Shown: piece by piece, positions 8,119-16,932 of the stretch
Numbering within the stretch: the stretch's first letter is position 1
Layout: the number at the start of each line of letters is the position of its first letter
Assembly: GCA_016722705.1 (NCBI GenBank)
Contig: JADKGN010000004.1
Coordinates: forward strand, 620,001-684,000
Direction: 5' to 3'
From: Candidatus Dechloromonas phosphoritropha
GTDB taxonomy: Bacteria; Pseudomonadota; Gammaproteobacteria; Burkholderiales; Rhodocyclaceae
DNA: 64,000 nucleotides
Notes under the pieces: model-generated
Databases searched by the model: none
The model's input: the letters and a program-made list of their open reading frames with translations, nothing else
Told to the model about the DNA's origin: nothing
Program-made: the position numbers and the translations under genes

Positions 8119-10909
8119 GCGTACGCGCCTCGCCGCTACCGTACAGGTTGCTGACACAGCGGCCACACAGGGTCGGATGTTCGCTGTCGGTACCGACGTC
8201 TTCACGCACATGCCAGCAGCGTTCGCATTTGCCGTGCGTCGACGGCTGTACCAGGAGCACATCGGCATCCGCCTTGCTCAGCGTGGCCTTGGAGCAGATC
8301 AGCACGAACTTGAGATCATCACCAAGCGAAGTCAGCAGATCGAATTTTTCGGCAACACACTGCAATTCGACCTCAGCCTGCAGCGAGGAACCAATCTTGC
8401 CGGCTTCGCGCAGTGCTTCCAGCGCCTTGGTCACGTCGGCGCGCACGCCGCGTACCTGCGCCCACCTGGCCAGCAGGTCACCCTCGTCGGCCGGCTTGGG
8501 CAGTTCGTGCCAAGTCTCGAACATCACCGATTGTTTGGCGTTGCCGGTCAGCACCTGCCAGACTTCCTCGGCGGTGAAGGAGAGAATCGGCGCCATCAAT
8601 TTGGTGAAGGCCTGCACGATATGCCAAAGCGCGGACTGCGCCGAGCGGCGAGCGCGCGAATCGGGCGCTGTGGTGTACAGGCGGTCCTTCAGGATGTCGA
8701 GGTAGAAGCCGCCCAAATCTTCCGAGCAGAAGGTTTGCAGCGCCTGGACGACGCGGTGGAACTCGTAGTGGTCGTAATCGGCCAGACAGTTTTCCTGCAA
8801 CTCTCGGGTCAGCGCCAGCGCGTAGCGGTCGATTTCCAGCCATTGATCCACCGGCAACATGTCGCTGGCTGCGTTGAAATCGGCGGTATTGGCGAGCAGG
8901 AAGCGTAGCGTGTTACGGATACGGCGATAGCCTTCGACAACGCGTTTGAGAATTTCGTCGGAAATCGACAGTTCACCTGAGTAATCGGTCGACGCCGTCC
9001 ACAAGCGCAGGATTTCCGCCCCCATCTTGTCGGACACCTGCTGCGGCGCGATGACGTTACCCTTGGACTTCGACATCTTGTGACCCTTGCCGTCGACGAC
9101 AAAACCATGCGTCAGCAGCGCCTTGTACGGGGCGCGGCCGTCGATGGCGCAGCCGGAGAGCAGCGAGGACTGGAACCAGCCGCGATGCTGGTCGGAGCCT
9201 TCAAGATACATGTCAGCCGGATAAGCCAGATCGGCGGCGTGCGAGCCACGCAGCACGTGACAGTGCGTGGTGCCCGAATCGAACCAGACGTCGAGCGTGT
9301 CCTTCATCTTGGCGTAATGCTCGGCCTCGGCGCCGAGCAGTTCGGCGGCATCGAGTCTGAACCAGGCTTCGATACCCTCCTTCTCGACGCGCAGCGCGAC
9401 CTGCTCGATCAACTCGGCGGTATGCGGATGCGGCAGCGCGGTTTCCTTGTGCAGGAAGAAGGGAATCGGCACGCCCCAGTTGCGCTGGCGCGATACGCAC
9501 CAGTCCGGCCGGGTACGCATCATCGCCTCCAGCCGCGCGCGGCCCCAGGCCGGGAAGAACTGCGTTTCATCGACGGCACGCTCGGCGATCCAGCGCAGGG
9601 TCGAGGCGTCTTCGTCCTTCTTGTGCTCCATGCCGATGAACCACTGCGTCGTAGCGCGAAAGATTATCGGCGTTTTGTGGCGCCAGCAATGCGGGTAGCT
9701 GTGCTGAATTTTCTCGGTTTTTAGCAGTCGACCGCGACATTCGAGTTCCTGCAGCACCAGCGGATTGGCTTCCCAAACCGACTTGCCGGCCAGTTCACCG
9801 ACCGACAGCGCCGGCGTGTTGGCAAGGAAGCGGCCGTCGCTACCGACCGGATTGTTGACCGGCAGACCATATTTCTTGCCGATCGTAAAGTCGTCCGCAC
9901 CGTGTGCTGGTGCCGTGTGCACCAAACCGGTGCCGGCCTCGGTGGTAACATGCGTGCCGCAGATGATGGCAACATCGCGCGCCTGCAACGGGTGCTTGAG
10001 CAGGATCTGGTCGAGCTTGCTGCCCAGGCAGGAAGCAACGGTTTCGCCACTCAACCCGTAACGCTTGAGGCAGGCGTCAGCCAGTTCACGGACCAGGATC
10101 AGCGCGCCCTTTTCGGTTTCGATCAGGTCGTAGGTCAGTTCCGGATGCACGCTGACCGCCTCGTTGGCGGGCAGCGTCCACGGGGTCGTCGTCCAGATCA
10201 CCGCGAAGGCCGGGCCACGCAGGTGAGTCAGCCCAAAGGCGGTGGCCAGTTTGTCGGCGTGGTTCGTATGCACGTCGAAAGCGACGTCGATGGCCGGCGA
10301 GGTCTTGTCCTCGTATTCGACCTCGGCTTCGGCCAGCGCCGAACCGCAATCGAGACACCAGTTGACCGGCTTCAAACCCTGATACAGGTAGCCCTGATCG
10401 AGAATCTTGCCGAGCGCCCGCATTTCGTCGGCTTCGGCCTTGAAGCTCATGGTCAGGTAAGGATTGTCCCAATCACCCAGGACGCCAAGACGGATGAAAT
10501 CCTGCTTCTGGCGCTCGACCTGTTCGGCGGCATAGGCCCGCGACAGTTCGCGCACCTTGTCGGCGGGAATGTTCTTGCCGTGCAGCTTTTCGATCTGATG
10601 CTCGATCGGCAGGCCGTGGCAATCCCAACCCGGCACATAGGGCGCATCGAAACCAGCCAGCGTTTTCGAGCGGACAATGATGTCCTTCAAAATCTTGTTT
10701 ACGGCATGGCCAATATGAATATCGCCATTGGCATAGGGCGGGCCGTCATGCAACACGAAGCGCGGGCGGCCAGCGCTGATCTCGCGGATACGCTGGTAAA
10801 GCCTGGTCCGCTGCCATTGGCCGACCCATTGCGGCTCGCGTTTGGGCAGGTCACCGCGCATCGGGAACGGGGTATCCGGCAGGTTCAGGGTATCTTTGTA
10901 ATCAGCCAT
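8111..10909 (-). CDS. ileS: Isoleucyl-tRNA synthetase
   Basis: 932 residues, typical length for the bacterial class Ia enzyme. It charges tRNA-Ile and edits misactivated valine. The ATP-site motifs are HIGH in YANGDIHIGH (about residue 60-70) and KMSKSKGN (about 611). The editing domain contains the TTPWTLPANEAV region. A C-terminal zinc finger is visible as CERCWHVRED...LCGRC. It follows ribF by 9 bases and overlaps lspA, so the three are probably one transcript. Confidence 0.98.
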   Translation of the reverse strand: MADYKDTLNLPDTPFPMRGDLPKREPQWVGQWQRTRLYQRIREISAGRPRFVLHDGPPYANGDIHIGHAVNKILKDIIVRSKTLAGFDAPYVPGWDCHGLPIEHQIEKLHGKNIPADKVRELSRAYAAEQVERQKQDFIRLGVLGDWDNPYLTMSFKAEADEMRALGKILDQGYLYQGLKPVNWCLDCGSALAEAEVEYEDKTSPAIDVAFDVHTNHADKLATAFGLTHLRGPAFAVIWTTTPWTLPANEAVSVHPELTYDLIETEKGALILVRELADACLKRYGLSGETVASCLGSKLDQILLKHPLQARDVAIICGTHVTTEAGTGLVHTAPAHGADDFTIGKKYGLPVNNPVGSDGRFLANTPALSVGELAGKSVWEANPLVLQELECRGRLLKTEKIQHSYPHCWRHKTPIIFRATTQWFIGMEHKKDEDASTLRWIAERAVDETQFFPAWGRARLEAMMRTRPDWCVSRQRNWGVPIPFFLHKETALPHPHTAELIEQVALRVEKEGIEAWFRLDAAELLGAEAEHYAKMKDTLDVWFDSGTTHCHVLRGSHAADLAYPADMYLEGSDQHRGWFQSSLLSGCAIDGRAPYKALLTHGFVVDGKGHKMSKSKGNVIAPQQVSDKMGAEILRLWTASTDYSGELSISDEILKRVVEGYRRIRNTLRFLLANTADFNAASDMLPVDQWLEIDRYALALTRELQENCLADYDHYEFHRVVQALQTFCSEDLGGFYLDILKDRLYTTAPDSRARRSAQSALWHIVQAFTKLMAPILSFTAEEVWQVLTGNAKQSVMFETWHELPKPADEGDLLARWAQVRGVRADVTKALEALREAGKIGSSLQAEVELQCVAEKFDLLTSLGDDLKFVLICSKATLSKADADVLLVQPSTHGKCERCWHVREDVGTDSEHPTLCGRCVSNLYGSGEARTHA

Positions 10910-10918
10910 TTTGCATGC

Positions 10919-11839
10919 TCACCGCGTAAAGAAAGCCCGCGCCGCCACGGCATCAGCCGCGATCTGCGCCTTGAGGGCGTCAAAATTGGGAAAACGTTGT
11001 TCGTTGCGCAGTTTATGTACGAAACGAACGGAAATATGGGCGCCGTAGATGTCACGCTCGAAATCAAACAGATGCACTTCGAGTAGCGGCCGCGTTCCGC
11101 CGACTGTCGGCCTAACACCAAGATTAGCCACGCCGGGCAAGGGCTTGTCGCCCAGGCCGCCGACTTCGACCGCAAAGACACCACTCATCGGCAGCGGATT
11201 GTGCTTGATGCGAATGTTCGCTGTCGGGAAGCCCCATTGGCGGCCGAGTTGCTGGCCACGCGTCACCTTGCCGTCGATGACATAAGGCCGGCCAAGCAGG
11301 CGTGCCGCATGCGCCATATCGCCCGCCGCCAGCGCCGCCCGGACGCCGGAACTTGACACTCTTTCGCCGTCGACCGTGACACTGCCCATCGCCTCGACAG
11401 AGAAGTCGCGCTGAGCACCCGCCTGTTGCAGCAGCGCAAAATCACCCGCGCGCGCCTTGCCGAAGCGGAAATCGTCGCCGATGATCAAATGTTGGACGCG
11501 CAATCCACGCACCAGCACCCTGTCGATGAACTGGTCGGCGGAAAGCGCCGCAAACGAAGCGTTGAAGCGGCAGACCGTGGCCTGTTCGATACCCGCCTCG
11601 GCAAGCAGTTCGATCTTCTCGCGGAAAGTGGTCAGACGCGCCGGCGCCGAGGCCGGACTAAAAAATTCGCGGGGATGCGGCTCGAAGGTCAGTACGGTCG
11701 GAGGCATTGCCGATTGCGATGCGACATCGCACAGGCGGCGGAGCAGTGCGCCATGCCCGAGGTGAACACCGTCGAAATTGCCGATCGCCAATACCGTCGG
11801 CCCTGGAACCGGGCGCGAAAAACCACGAACTACCCGCAT
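10919..11839 (-). CDS. ribF: Bifunctional riboflavin kinase / FAD synthetase
   Basis: 306 residues. The N-terminal FAD synthetase half has the nucleotidyltransferase motif IGNFDGVHLGH and FGKARAG. The C-terminal riboflavin kinase half has GRPYVIDGKVTRGQQLGR, GFPTANI and GVFAVEV. The enzyme makes FMN and then FAD. The start at 11839 (MRVVRGFSRP) is chosen because the FAD synthetase domain begins at once; longer upstream frames add a low-quality arginine-rich stretch. It is the first gene of the ribF-ileS-lspA-fkpB-ispH run. Confidence 0.96.
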   Translation of the reverse strand: MRVVRGFSRPVPGPTVLAIGNFDGVHLGHGALLRRLCDVASQSAMPPTVLTFEPHPREFFSPASAPARLTTFREKIELLAEAGIEQATVCRFNASFAALSADQFIDRVLVRGLRVQHLIIGDDFRFGKARAGDFALLQQAGAQRDFSVEAMGSVTVDGERVSSSGVRAALAAGDMAHAARLLGRPYVIDGKVTRGQQLGRQWGFPTANIRIKHNPLPMSGVFAVEVGGLGDKPLPGVANLGVRPTVGGTRPLLEVHLFDFERDIYGAHISVRFVHKLRNEQRFPNFDALKAQIAADAVAARAFFTR

Positions 11840-12158
11840 TTGATGCCCGAAAAAAGCTGCAATTATAGCGACTTGTATTGGCCTGCGCGCGACGCGCTCG
11901 GGACTCGACCGAACAGCCCTCGGCATCCCGCAGCCGACGACTGATTAGCGGCCTTGCCGTTTCCTTCCCACAACGGCCTGATGCCGAATTTTCGACTTCA
12001 CTTGAACGGCCTCGCCGCTGCCAATACACGTCGCCCACAAACTGTTGCAATCCGTTACTTGAAGCAACGGCGCAAGGCCGCTATCTTGAAGCCATGCGCT
12101 GAAGTAATTCAGCCTAGGCGGCCTACCCCCTCTCCCTTCCCGAAACCTGGCCGCCTTG

Positions 12159-12195
12159 AAAGCCCCTTGCCCCCTCAAGGGGCTTTCGCCTTTTT
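12159..12195 (+). terminator. Rho-independent terminator (plus strand)
   Basis: An 11-bp stem AAAGCCCCTTG / CAAGGGGCTTT with a 6-base loop is followed by CGCCTTTTTG. The T-run is only on the plus-strand side. It ends an unidentified plus-strand transcript from the ribF-amiC gap. Confidence 0.8.
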
Positions 12196-12228
12196 GCAAC
12201 GCGGAAGAGCGTAAACCCAAACTAATTG

Positions 12229-12322
12229 TTGCGCCGCAGCAATCCCATGTGTATAGTGAACTCGTCTCCTCCTCCAGTCCTCTGGATGGATTTAAGCCCG
12301 CCTCGTGCGGGCTTCTTTTTTC
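12229..12322 (+). ncRNA. Candidate small RNA with promoter and terminator
   Basis: A sigma70-like promoter can be drawn: TTGCGC (12229-12234), a 17-base spacer, and TATAGT (12252-12257). It would start RNA near 12264. An intrinsic terminator follows at once: AAGCCCGC / GCGGGCTT (12294-12301 with 12307-12314) and then CTTTTTT. The predicted RNA is about 60 nt, with a second small hairpin (CCAG TCCT CTGG) near 12275-12287. No open frame is present. Predicted from sequence signals alone; I do not recognise a known family. Confidence 0.4.
12294..12322 (+). terminator. Rho-independent terminator (plus strand)
   Basis: An 8-bp stem AAGCCCGC / GCGGGCTT with a 5-base loop (CTCGT), followed by CTTTTTTCC. 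The T-run places it on the plus strand, so it does not serve the convergent amiC gene. Confidence 0.85.
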
Positions 12323-12359
12323 CGGAAGTTGCCAGCGACAGCGATATTTCGGTCGCTCG

Positions 12360-13697
12360 TCAGGCGATACTGGCGAGTTTGGCCTTCGGGCCAGGCGGAT
12401 GCTTGATGAAGTACTGTTTTACGCCACGGACGATGGCATCGGCCAGCTTGTTCTGATATGCATCGTCATTCAGGCGGCGCTCCTCGTCGGGATTGGAGAT
12501 GAAGGCCGTCTCGATCAAGGCCGAAGGAATATCCGGTGCCTTGAGGACCGCGAAGCCGGCCTGCTCGACGCTAGTCTTGTGCAGCGTATTGACCGAACCG
12601 AGTTCCCCGAGCAGGTATTTGCCGAGCTTGAGGCTGTCGTTGATCGTCGCCGTCTGCGACAGATCGAGCAGCGTGCGGGCCAGGAACAGATCCTTGGCGC
12701 TGAGATTGACGCCACCGACCAAGTCGGCATCATTCTCGCGCTGGGCGAGCATGCGGGCCTGCGTGCTCGACGCCCCGCGCTCGGACAAAACGAATACCGA
12801 CGACCCGCGGGCATCGGGCTTGACCCAGGCATCGGCATGGATCGACAGGAAGAGGTCGGATTGCAACCGGCGCGCCTTCTGGACGCGCATCTGCAGGGGC
12901 ACGAAGAAATCCGAGTCGCGCGTCAGCACGGCGCGCATGTTCGGCTCGGCATCAAGACGCGCCTTGAGACGCTTGGCGACGGCCAGCGTGACGGTTTTCT
13001 CGTAAGTTCCACCGCTCCCGACTGCGCCCGGGTCTTCGCCGCCGTGCCCGGGATCAAGTGTGATGATGACCATCCGGTCGACAATCGACTTACCTGACTT
13101 GCGGGTCGTCTGGATTTCTGGGGCTTCGGGCGCCGGTGTGGTCTCGACCTTCCGGGTCGGCGCCTCACGAGCCTTGGACTCGGTATCGAGTTGCAACGGT
13201 TCGACGGCATCCTTGCGCCCCTCGACCAGCGACATCAGCGGATCGACAGGTGTCACCGGGTACACGTCAAGAACCAGTCGATAACCGTATTCGCCGACCG
13301 GCTTGACTTCGAAAATCTGCGGCGTAACCTTGGCCTTTAGTTCCATGACCAGACGCACGACATCCGGCTTGTAGCGCCCGGCCCGCAACAGCTTGATGTA
13401 CGGATCGTCGGTGGCCACCTTGCGCGAGATACTGTCGAGCACACTGTTGAGCTCGACGCCCTCGATATCGACGACCAGCCGGTCGGGATTCTCGACCGTG
13501 AAATGCGTGAATTTCAACGGCGCGTTGTGCTCGAGCGTGACGCGCGTGTAATCGGCGGCCGGCCAGATACGCACCGACAGAACTGACGCCTGCTTCGCCG
13601 CGGCGCCAGCCAGCGACGATACGGAAAGGATCAGCGAGGCTCCGGCATAGCGCAGAAGCTGCCGTCGCCCGCGGCTGTGTTGATGGCCCTTATGCAT
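12360..13697 (-). CDS. amiC: N-acetylmuramoyl-L-alanine amidase (AmiC-type, AMIN domain)
   Basis: 445 residues. A twin-arginine-like N-terminus (HSRGRRQLLRYAGASLILS) precedes a leader cut near GAAA. An AMIN domain follows (VRIWPAADYTRVTLEHN, about residues 37-140), which targets the division septum. After a linker comes the zinc amidase_3 domain with ITLDPGHGGEDPGA, KTVTLAVAKRL, SIHADAW and SALIETAFISNPDEE (zinc His/Glu and catalytic Glu). It cleaves the stem peptide from muramic acid during cell separation. The start at 13697 (MHKGHQHSRG) keeps the export signal at the N-terminus and overlaps the tsaE end by 67 bases. Confidence 0.95.
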   Translation of the reverse strand: MHKGHQHSRGRRQLLRYAGASLILSVSSLAGAAAKQASVLSVRIWPAADYTRVTLEHNAPLKFTHFTVENPDRLVVDIEGVELNSVLDSISRKVATDDPYIKLLRAGRYKPDVVRLVMELKAKVTPQIFEVKPVGEYGYRLVLDVYPVTPVDPLMSLVEGRKDAVEPLQLDTESKAREAPTRKVETTPAPEAPEIQTTRKSGKSIVDRMVIITLDPGHGGEDPGAVGSGGTYEKTVTLAVAKRLKARLDAEPNMRAVLTRDSDFFVPLQMRVQKARRLQSDLFLSIHADAWVKPDARGSSVFVLSERGASSTQARMLAQRENDADLVGGVNLSAKDLFLARTLLDLSQTATINDSLKLGKYLLGELGSVNTLHKTSVEQAGFAVLKAPDIPSALIETAFISNPDEERRLNDDAYQNKLADAIVRGVKQYFIKHPPGPKAKLASIA

Positions 13698-14146
13698 TGC
13701 TGCCCTTCCAGTGACTGTGCGACGGCTTCGAGGACGCGTCCGGAATCCGCATGCCCGAGACGCAGCCGCAGGTCGGGCGCTGGCACGCAGCCTCGAGCCC
13801 GCTCCGGCCATTCGACCAAGCACACTGTGTTGTCGTTGAAATATTCGTCAAAGCCCGCATCGAGAAACTCCTCTGGTAACTCGAAACGATAGAAATCAAA
13901 GTGATATAAGTATAAGCTCGAAATCACGTAAACTTCAACCAGAGAATACGTCGGACTTTTCACCGGCCCCTGATATCCGAGCGCCCGGATCAATGCGCGA
14001 ACCAGCGTCGTTTTCCCGACGCCAAGGTCACCTTCGAGAAAAATGACCATTCCTGGCCGCACCGCTGGCGCCAGCAATTGGCCCAGTAGCTGCGTTGCTG
14101 CCTCGTCTGGCAAGGAAAAAACAGCGTTAACATCGGGGCTATGCAC
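13631..14146 (-). CDS. tsaE: tRNA threonylcarbamoyladenosine biosynthesis ATPase TsaE
   Basis: 171 residues. The Walker A motif is GDLGVGKTTLVRAL (about 39-52), followed by KSPTYSLVEVY and the HFDFYRF and LVEWPERA motifs specific to TsaE. With TsaB, TsaC and TsaD it makes the t6A modification at position 37 of ANN-decoding tRNAs. The last about 20 residues run into the amiC start, an overlap of 67 bases, slightly longer than usual for the family. It starts back to back with queG, overlapping it by 6 bases on the opposite strand. Confidence 0.94.
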   Translation of the reverse strand: MHSPDVNAVFSLPDEAATQLLGQLLAPAVRPGMVIFLEGDLGVGKTTLVRALIRALGYQGPVKSPTYSLVEVYVISSLYLYHFDFYRFELPEEFLDAGFDEYFNDNTVCLVEWPERARGCVPAPDLRLRLGHADSGRVLEAVAQSLEGQQCIRAINTAAGDGSFCAMPEPR

Positions 14147-15232
14147 GATCAGAACTCCATGCTGGAAGATGCGGCGTTAAAGGAAGCTATCCGTCAGGCC
14201 GGCAAGGAACTGGGTTTCGCTGCGCTTGGCTTCGCGAGGGCCAATGCCACAGGCGCTGCGGAGCACCTGCGCGACTGGCTGGCCGCCGGCTGTCACGGCG
14301 AGATGGATTATATGGCGCGTCATGCCGAATTGCGCGCTGCCCCCCAACTGCTCCATGCCGGCACGGTGACCGTGATCTCTGCCGCGGTCGACTACCTGCC
14401 CCACGGCAAAATCGCCGATGAGCCCGGACAGGCGGCAATTTCACGCTATGCGCAGGGCCGCGACTACCACAAGGTCGTGCGCCACCGGCTGCGACGGCTG
14501 GCCGATGCCATCGACGCGCTGGCTGGGCCGTTCGGCCATCGAGTCTTTTCGGATTCGGCGCCGGTCATGGAAGTGCATTTTGCGCAGCAGGCGGGTCTCG
14601 GCTGGCGCGGCAAGCATACGCTGCTGCTGTCGCAGCAAGGCTCCTGGCGCTTTCTCGGCGAGATCTACTGCGACCTGCCGTTGGCCCCCGACGCGCCAGT
14701 TGAGGAACACTGCGGCACGTGCACCGCCTGCATCGACACCTGCCCGACACGAGCAATCACCGCGCCCTATCGTGTCGACGCACGGCGCTGCATTTCCTAC
14801 CTGACCATCGAACTGGCCGGCAGCATTCCCGAGGAATTCCGGCCGCTGATCGGCAACCGCATCTACGGCTGCGACGACTGCCAGATCTGTTGCCCGTGGA
14901 ACCGCTTCGCGCAGTCCGGCGACCCCGAATTCGCGCCACGCCACGGGCTTGACGAAGCCCGCCTGGCCGCACTTTTTTCCTGGACGGAGACGGAATTCAA
15001 CGAACGCCTCGCCGGCAACCCGATCCGCCGCATCGGCCATGAACGCTGGTTGCGCAATATCGCCGTAGCGCTGGGCAATGCCGGCGATTCAGCCGAAACC
15101 CGTTCGGCGTTGGCCAGCCGCGCCGACCACCGCTCCCCAATCGTACGCGAACACGTCGCCTGGGCGCTGGCACGATCAACGTCTATCCGACCGGAGGCAG
15201 TGCCGGCCTTGTCGAGCGCCAGACCACGTTGA
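14141..15232 (+). CDS. queG: Epoxyqueuosine reductase
   Basis: 363 residues. QueG reduces epoxyqueuosine to queuosine in tRNA, the last step of Q34 synthesis, using cobalamin and two 4Fe-4S clusters. The cluster motifs are visible: CGTCTACIDTCPTRAI, with the eighth ligand in CISYLTIE, and CDDCQICCPWN. The N-terminal cobalamin-binding part (LGFAALGFARAN, DYMARH, GWRGKHTLLLSQQGSW) and a C-terminal HEAT-like tail are also present. A start at 14141 (MHDQNSMLED) overlaps tsaE by 6 bases; 14159 is an alternative. The tsaE/queG head-to-head order is common in betaproteobacteria. Confidence 0.97.
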   Translation: MHDQNSMLEDAALKEAIRQAGKELGFAALGFARANATGAAEHLRDWLAAGCHGEMDYMARHAELRAAPQLLHAGTVTVISAAVDYLPHGKIADEPGQAAISRYAQGRDYHKVVRHRLRRLADAIDALAGPFGHRVFSDSAPVMEVHFAQQAGLGWRGKHTLLLSQQGSWRFLGEIYCDLPLAPDAPVEEHCGTCTACIDTCPTRAITAPYRVDARRCISYLTIELAGSIPEEFRPLIGNRIYGCDDCQICCPWNRFAQSGDPEFAPRHGLDEARLAALFSWTETEFNERLAGNPIRRIGHERWLRNIAVALGNAGDSAETRSALASRADHRSPIVREHVAWALARSTSIRPEAVPALSSARPR

Positions 15233-15342
15233 TCGTCGTCACAACTTCCTGACAGCTTGGTAGGCGGCTATCTTGGATCTCGCCGACCAAGTTGCAACAA
15301 TGCAACAATCTGTCCATGCCGACCCTGCTGCCGAGGCAGCCT

Positions 15343-15606
15343 TCAGGAAGAGCCGGAGTGATGCTCGAGATAGTGCTTCAGAACGCTCTTGAGAAGCACG
15401 GCATGCCCGGTATTGCCGGTGTCCTGCGCATGCTTGATGTCGTCTACGATCATCGCCTTGATCCGCTTTTCGCCGGCTTTCGTATGAACGAGATAGTTGC
15501 CCATCTCGAGGGCCACCATTTCCGGTATGTGCTCGTGCTCCGAGATGGCGAGAATTTCTTCCTCGGTCAGTTCGGACAGTTCAATGCAGTCTTGCAGTGT
15601 CAACAT
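15343..15606 (-). CDS. Conserved small hypothetical protein
   Basis: 87 residues, acidic, predicted helical: ELTEEEILAISEHEHIPEM, then EMGNYLVHTKAGEKRIKAM, and a His-rich end (LKHYLEHHSGSS). I recognise it as a conserved betaproteobacterial hypothetical protein but not its function. It has no signal peptide, so it is probably cytosolic. It lies between queG (convergent) and the rhodanese gene on the same strand. Confidence 0.7.
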   Translation of the reverse strand: MLTLQDCIELSELTEEEILAISEHEHIPEMVALEMGNYLVHTKAGEKRIKAMIVDDIKHAQDTGNTGHAVLLKSVLKHYLEHHSGSS

Positions 15607-15637
15607 GGTTCGCCTTTCCTCACTTGGATTGCCTCGC

Positions 15638-16555
15638 CTAGTAGTCTATCGCAGGTTTCCGGGCGTTGCATTGACCTGCGACAATGTCTGTCGAGAAAGG
15701 CCCGCTTTCACCCATCCAATACGCAACCGGTCGCCCCGGATCGGCACACCATTCGCTCCATGAACCGGCATACAGACGCGAGCCGGGTAAACCGGCGATT
15801 TCCATGGCCAGCATGTTGTGGCAGGCCGAGACTCCGGAACCGCACTGATGAATGACCTGCTCCGGCGACGTGCCGGCGAGCACGGCAAGCCATTCGGCGC
15901 GCAAATCGGCGGCTGGTTTGCAGCGTCCGTCGGCCTGAAGATTGTCATGGAAAAAGCGGTTGACCGCGCCAGGGATGTGGCCGGCAACCGGATCGATGGT
16001 TTCGTTCTCGCCACTGTAACGGTCCGGACTGCGCGCATCGACCAGACACATGCCGGGCGCCTCAAGGCGCTCCAGCAAGTCGTCGGCGGTTACCGGCCCG
16101 ACTCCCTTGTTCGCCTTGAACGCAACCGCGGCCACGCTCGCCGGCCGTGCCGTCATCGCCCCACCTGCCGACTGCCAGGCCTGCAACCCGCCATCGAGCA
16201 AAGCCACCCGTTCATGGCCCAGCCAACGCAGCAACACCCACAGGCGCCCGGCGATCATGCCCTGCGCGTCGTCATAGACGACAACCTGGGTCTGCGGCCC
16301 GATGCCAATCTCTCCCAGACGTGCTGTCAGACGATCGCGCTCGGGCCAGGGATGGCGACCATTGCTCCCGCTCAGCGGCCCCGAGAGGTCGCGGTCACAA
16401 TGCAGAAAGATTGCCCCCGGAATATGGCTCTCGGCATACACGCGCTCACCGTAGCTGGCGTCGGACAACTGATGTCGTACGTCGATGACGCGCCAGCCCT
16501 TGTCGTCGACATGTGCCGCCAGCGTGGCGACATCGACCAGCGTAGTGAAGCTCAT
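15638..16555 (-). CDS. Sulfurtransferase with two rhodanese domains
   Basis: 305 residues, tandem rhodanese domains. The first (WRVIDVRHQLSD...IPGAIFLHCDRDL...VVVYDDAQG) is the inactive half; the second ends in the catalytic loop QCGSGVSACHN, whose Cys carries the persulfide. The CG[ST]GVTA-type loop suggests a thiosulfate or 3-mercaptopyruvate sulfurtransferase; which donor is used cannot be told. The start at 16555 (MSFTTLVDVA) overlaps the stop of the upstream gene by four bases (ATGA), implying coupling. No signal peptide, so cytosolic. Confidence 0.92.
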   Translation of the reverse strand: MSFTTLVDVATLAAHVDDKGWRVIDVRHQLSDASYGERVYAESHIPGAIFLHCDRDLSGPLSGSNGRHPWPERDRLTARLGEIGIGPQTQVVVYDDAQGMIAGRLWVLLRWLGHERVALLDGGLQAWQSAGGAMTARPASVAAVAFKANKGVGPVTADDLLERLEAPGMCLVDARSPDRYSGENETIDPVAGHIPGAVNRFFHDNLQADGRCKPAADLRAEWLAVLAGTSPEQVIHQCGSGVSACHNMLAMEIAGLPGSRLYAGSWSEWCADPGRPVAYWMGESGPFSTDIVAGQCNARKPAIDY

Positions 16556-16902
16556 TGCCCGGAATCCAGCCAGGAATTGGCTTCGTCGGCATTGTCGAAG
16601 ACCTCGACATCGGCACTGACGAAGGTCTGCGACAGCCACGCACTCCAGGTGACCCACTGACTGTCGGTGACCACCGCAACCCGCTTGAAGTCGTCGGGAT
16701 GGGCCCGCGAGAACTTGATCTCCTCCCACGCGACATCGATGGTCAGGTCGGCCATCTGGCTGAGGTCGAAATAGAGGTCGACTGGCCCTTCGAACCTGAC
16801 CTTGAAATTGACGACCTCCTCAAACTCCTTGTAGTCGGCCAGCGTGAATTCGCCGAAGACGGAAACGCTGACGCGCTGAGGTTTTTGGTCGACGACAATC
16901 AT
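16552..16902 (-). CDS. STAS/SpoIIAA-like domain protein
   Basis: 116 residues with beta-alpha alternation typical of the SpoIIAA-like STAS fold: VSVSVFGEFTLADYKEFEE, LYFDLSQMADLTIDVAWEEIKF, and KRVAVVTDSQWVTWSAWL. The family binds lipid-like ligands in a few structures, but no function is established. It overlaps the rhodanese gene by four bases, so the two are very probably co-translated. Confidence 0.8.
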   Translation of the reverse strand: MIVVDQKPQRVSVSVFGEFTLADYKEFEEVVNFKVRFEGPVDLYFDLSQMADLTIDVAWEEIKFSRAHPDDFKRVAVVTDSQWVTWSAWLSQTFVSADVEVFDNADEANSWLDSGQ

Positions 16903-16932
16903 TGCAGATCTCCGAAGTTGTTTGTTGCCAGT

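Larger units (their letters stand above)
11840..12359. other. Intergenic region with two plus-strand terminators, no protein gene
   Basis: 520 bases between the ribF start and the amiC stop, both on the minus strand. No plus-strand coding frame is convincing, yet two intrinsic terminators oriented for plus-strand transcripts lie at 12159-12195 and 12294-12322. It must also contain the ribF promoter on the minus strand. In many betaproteobacteria rpsT lies upstream of ribF; I do not see it here. Confidence 0.6.
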
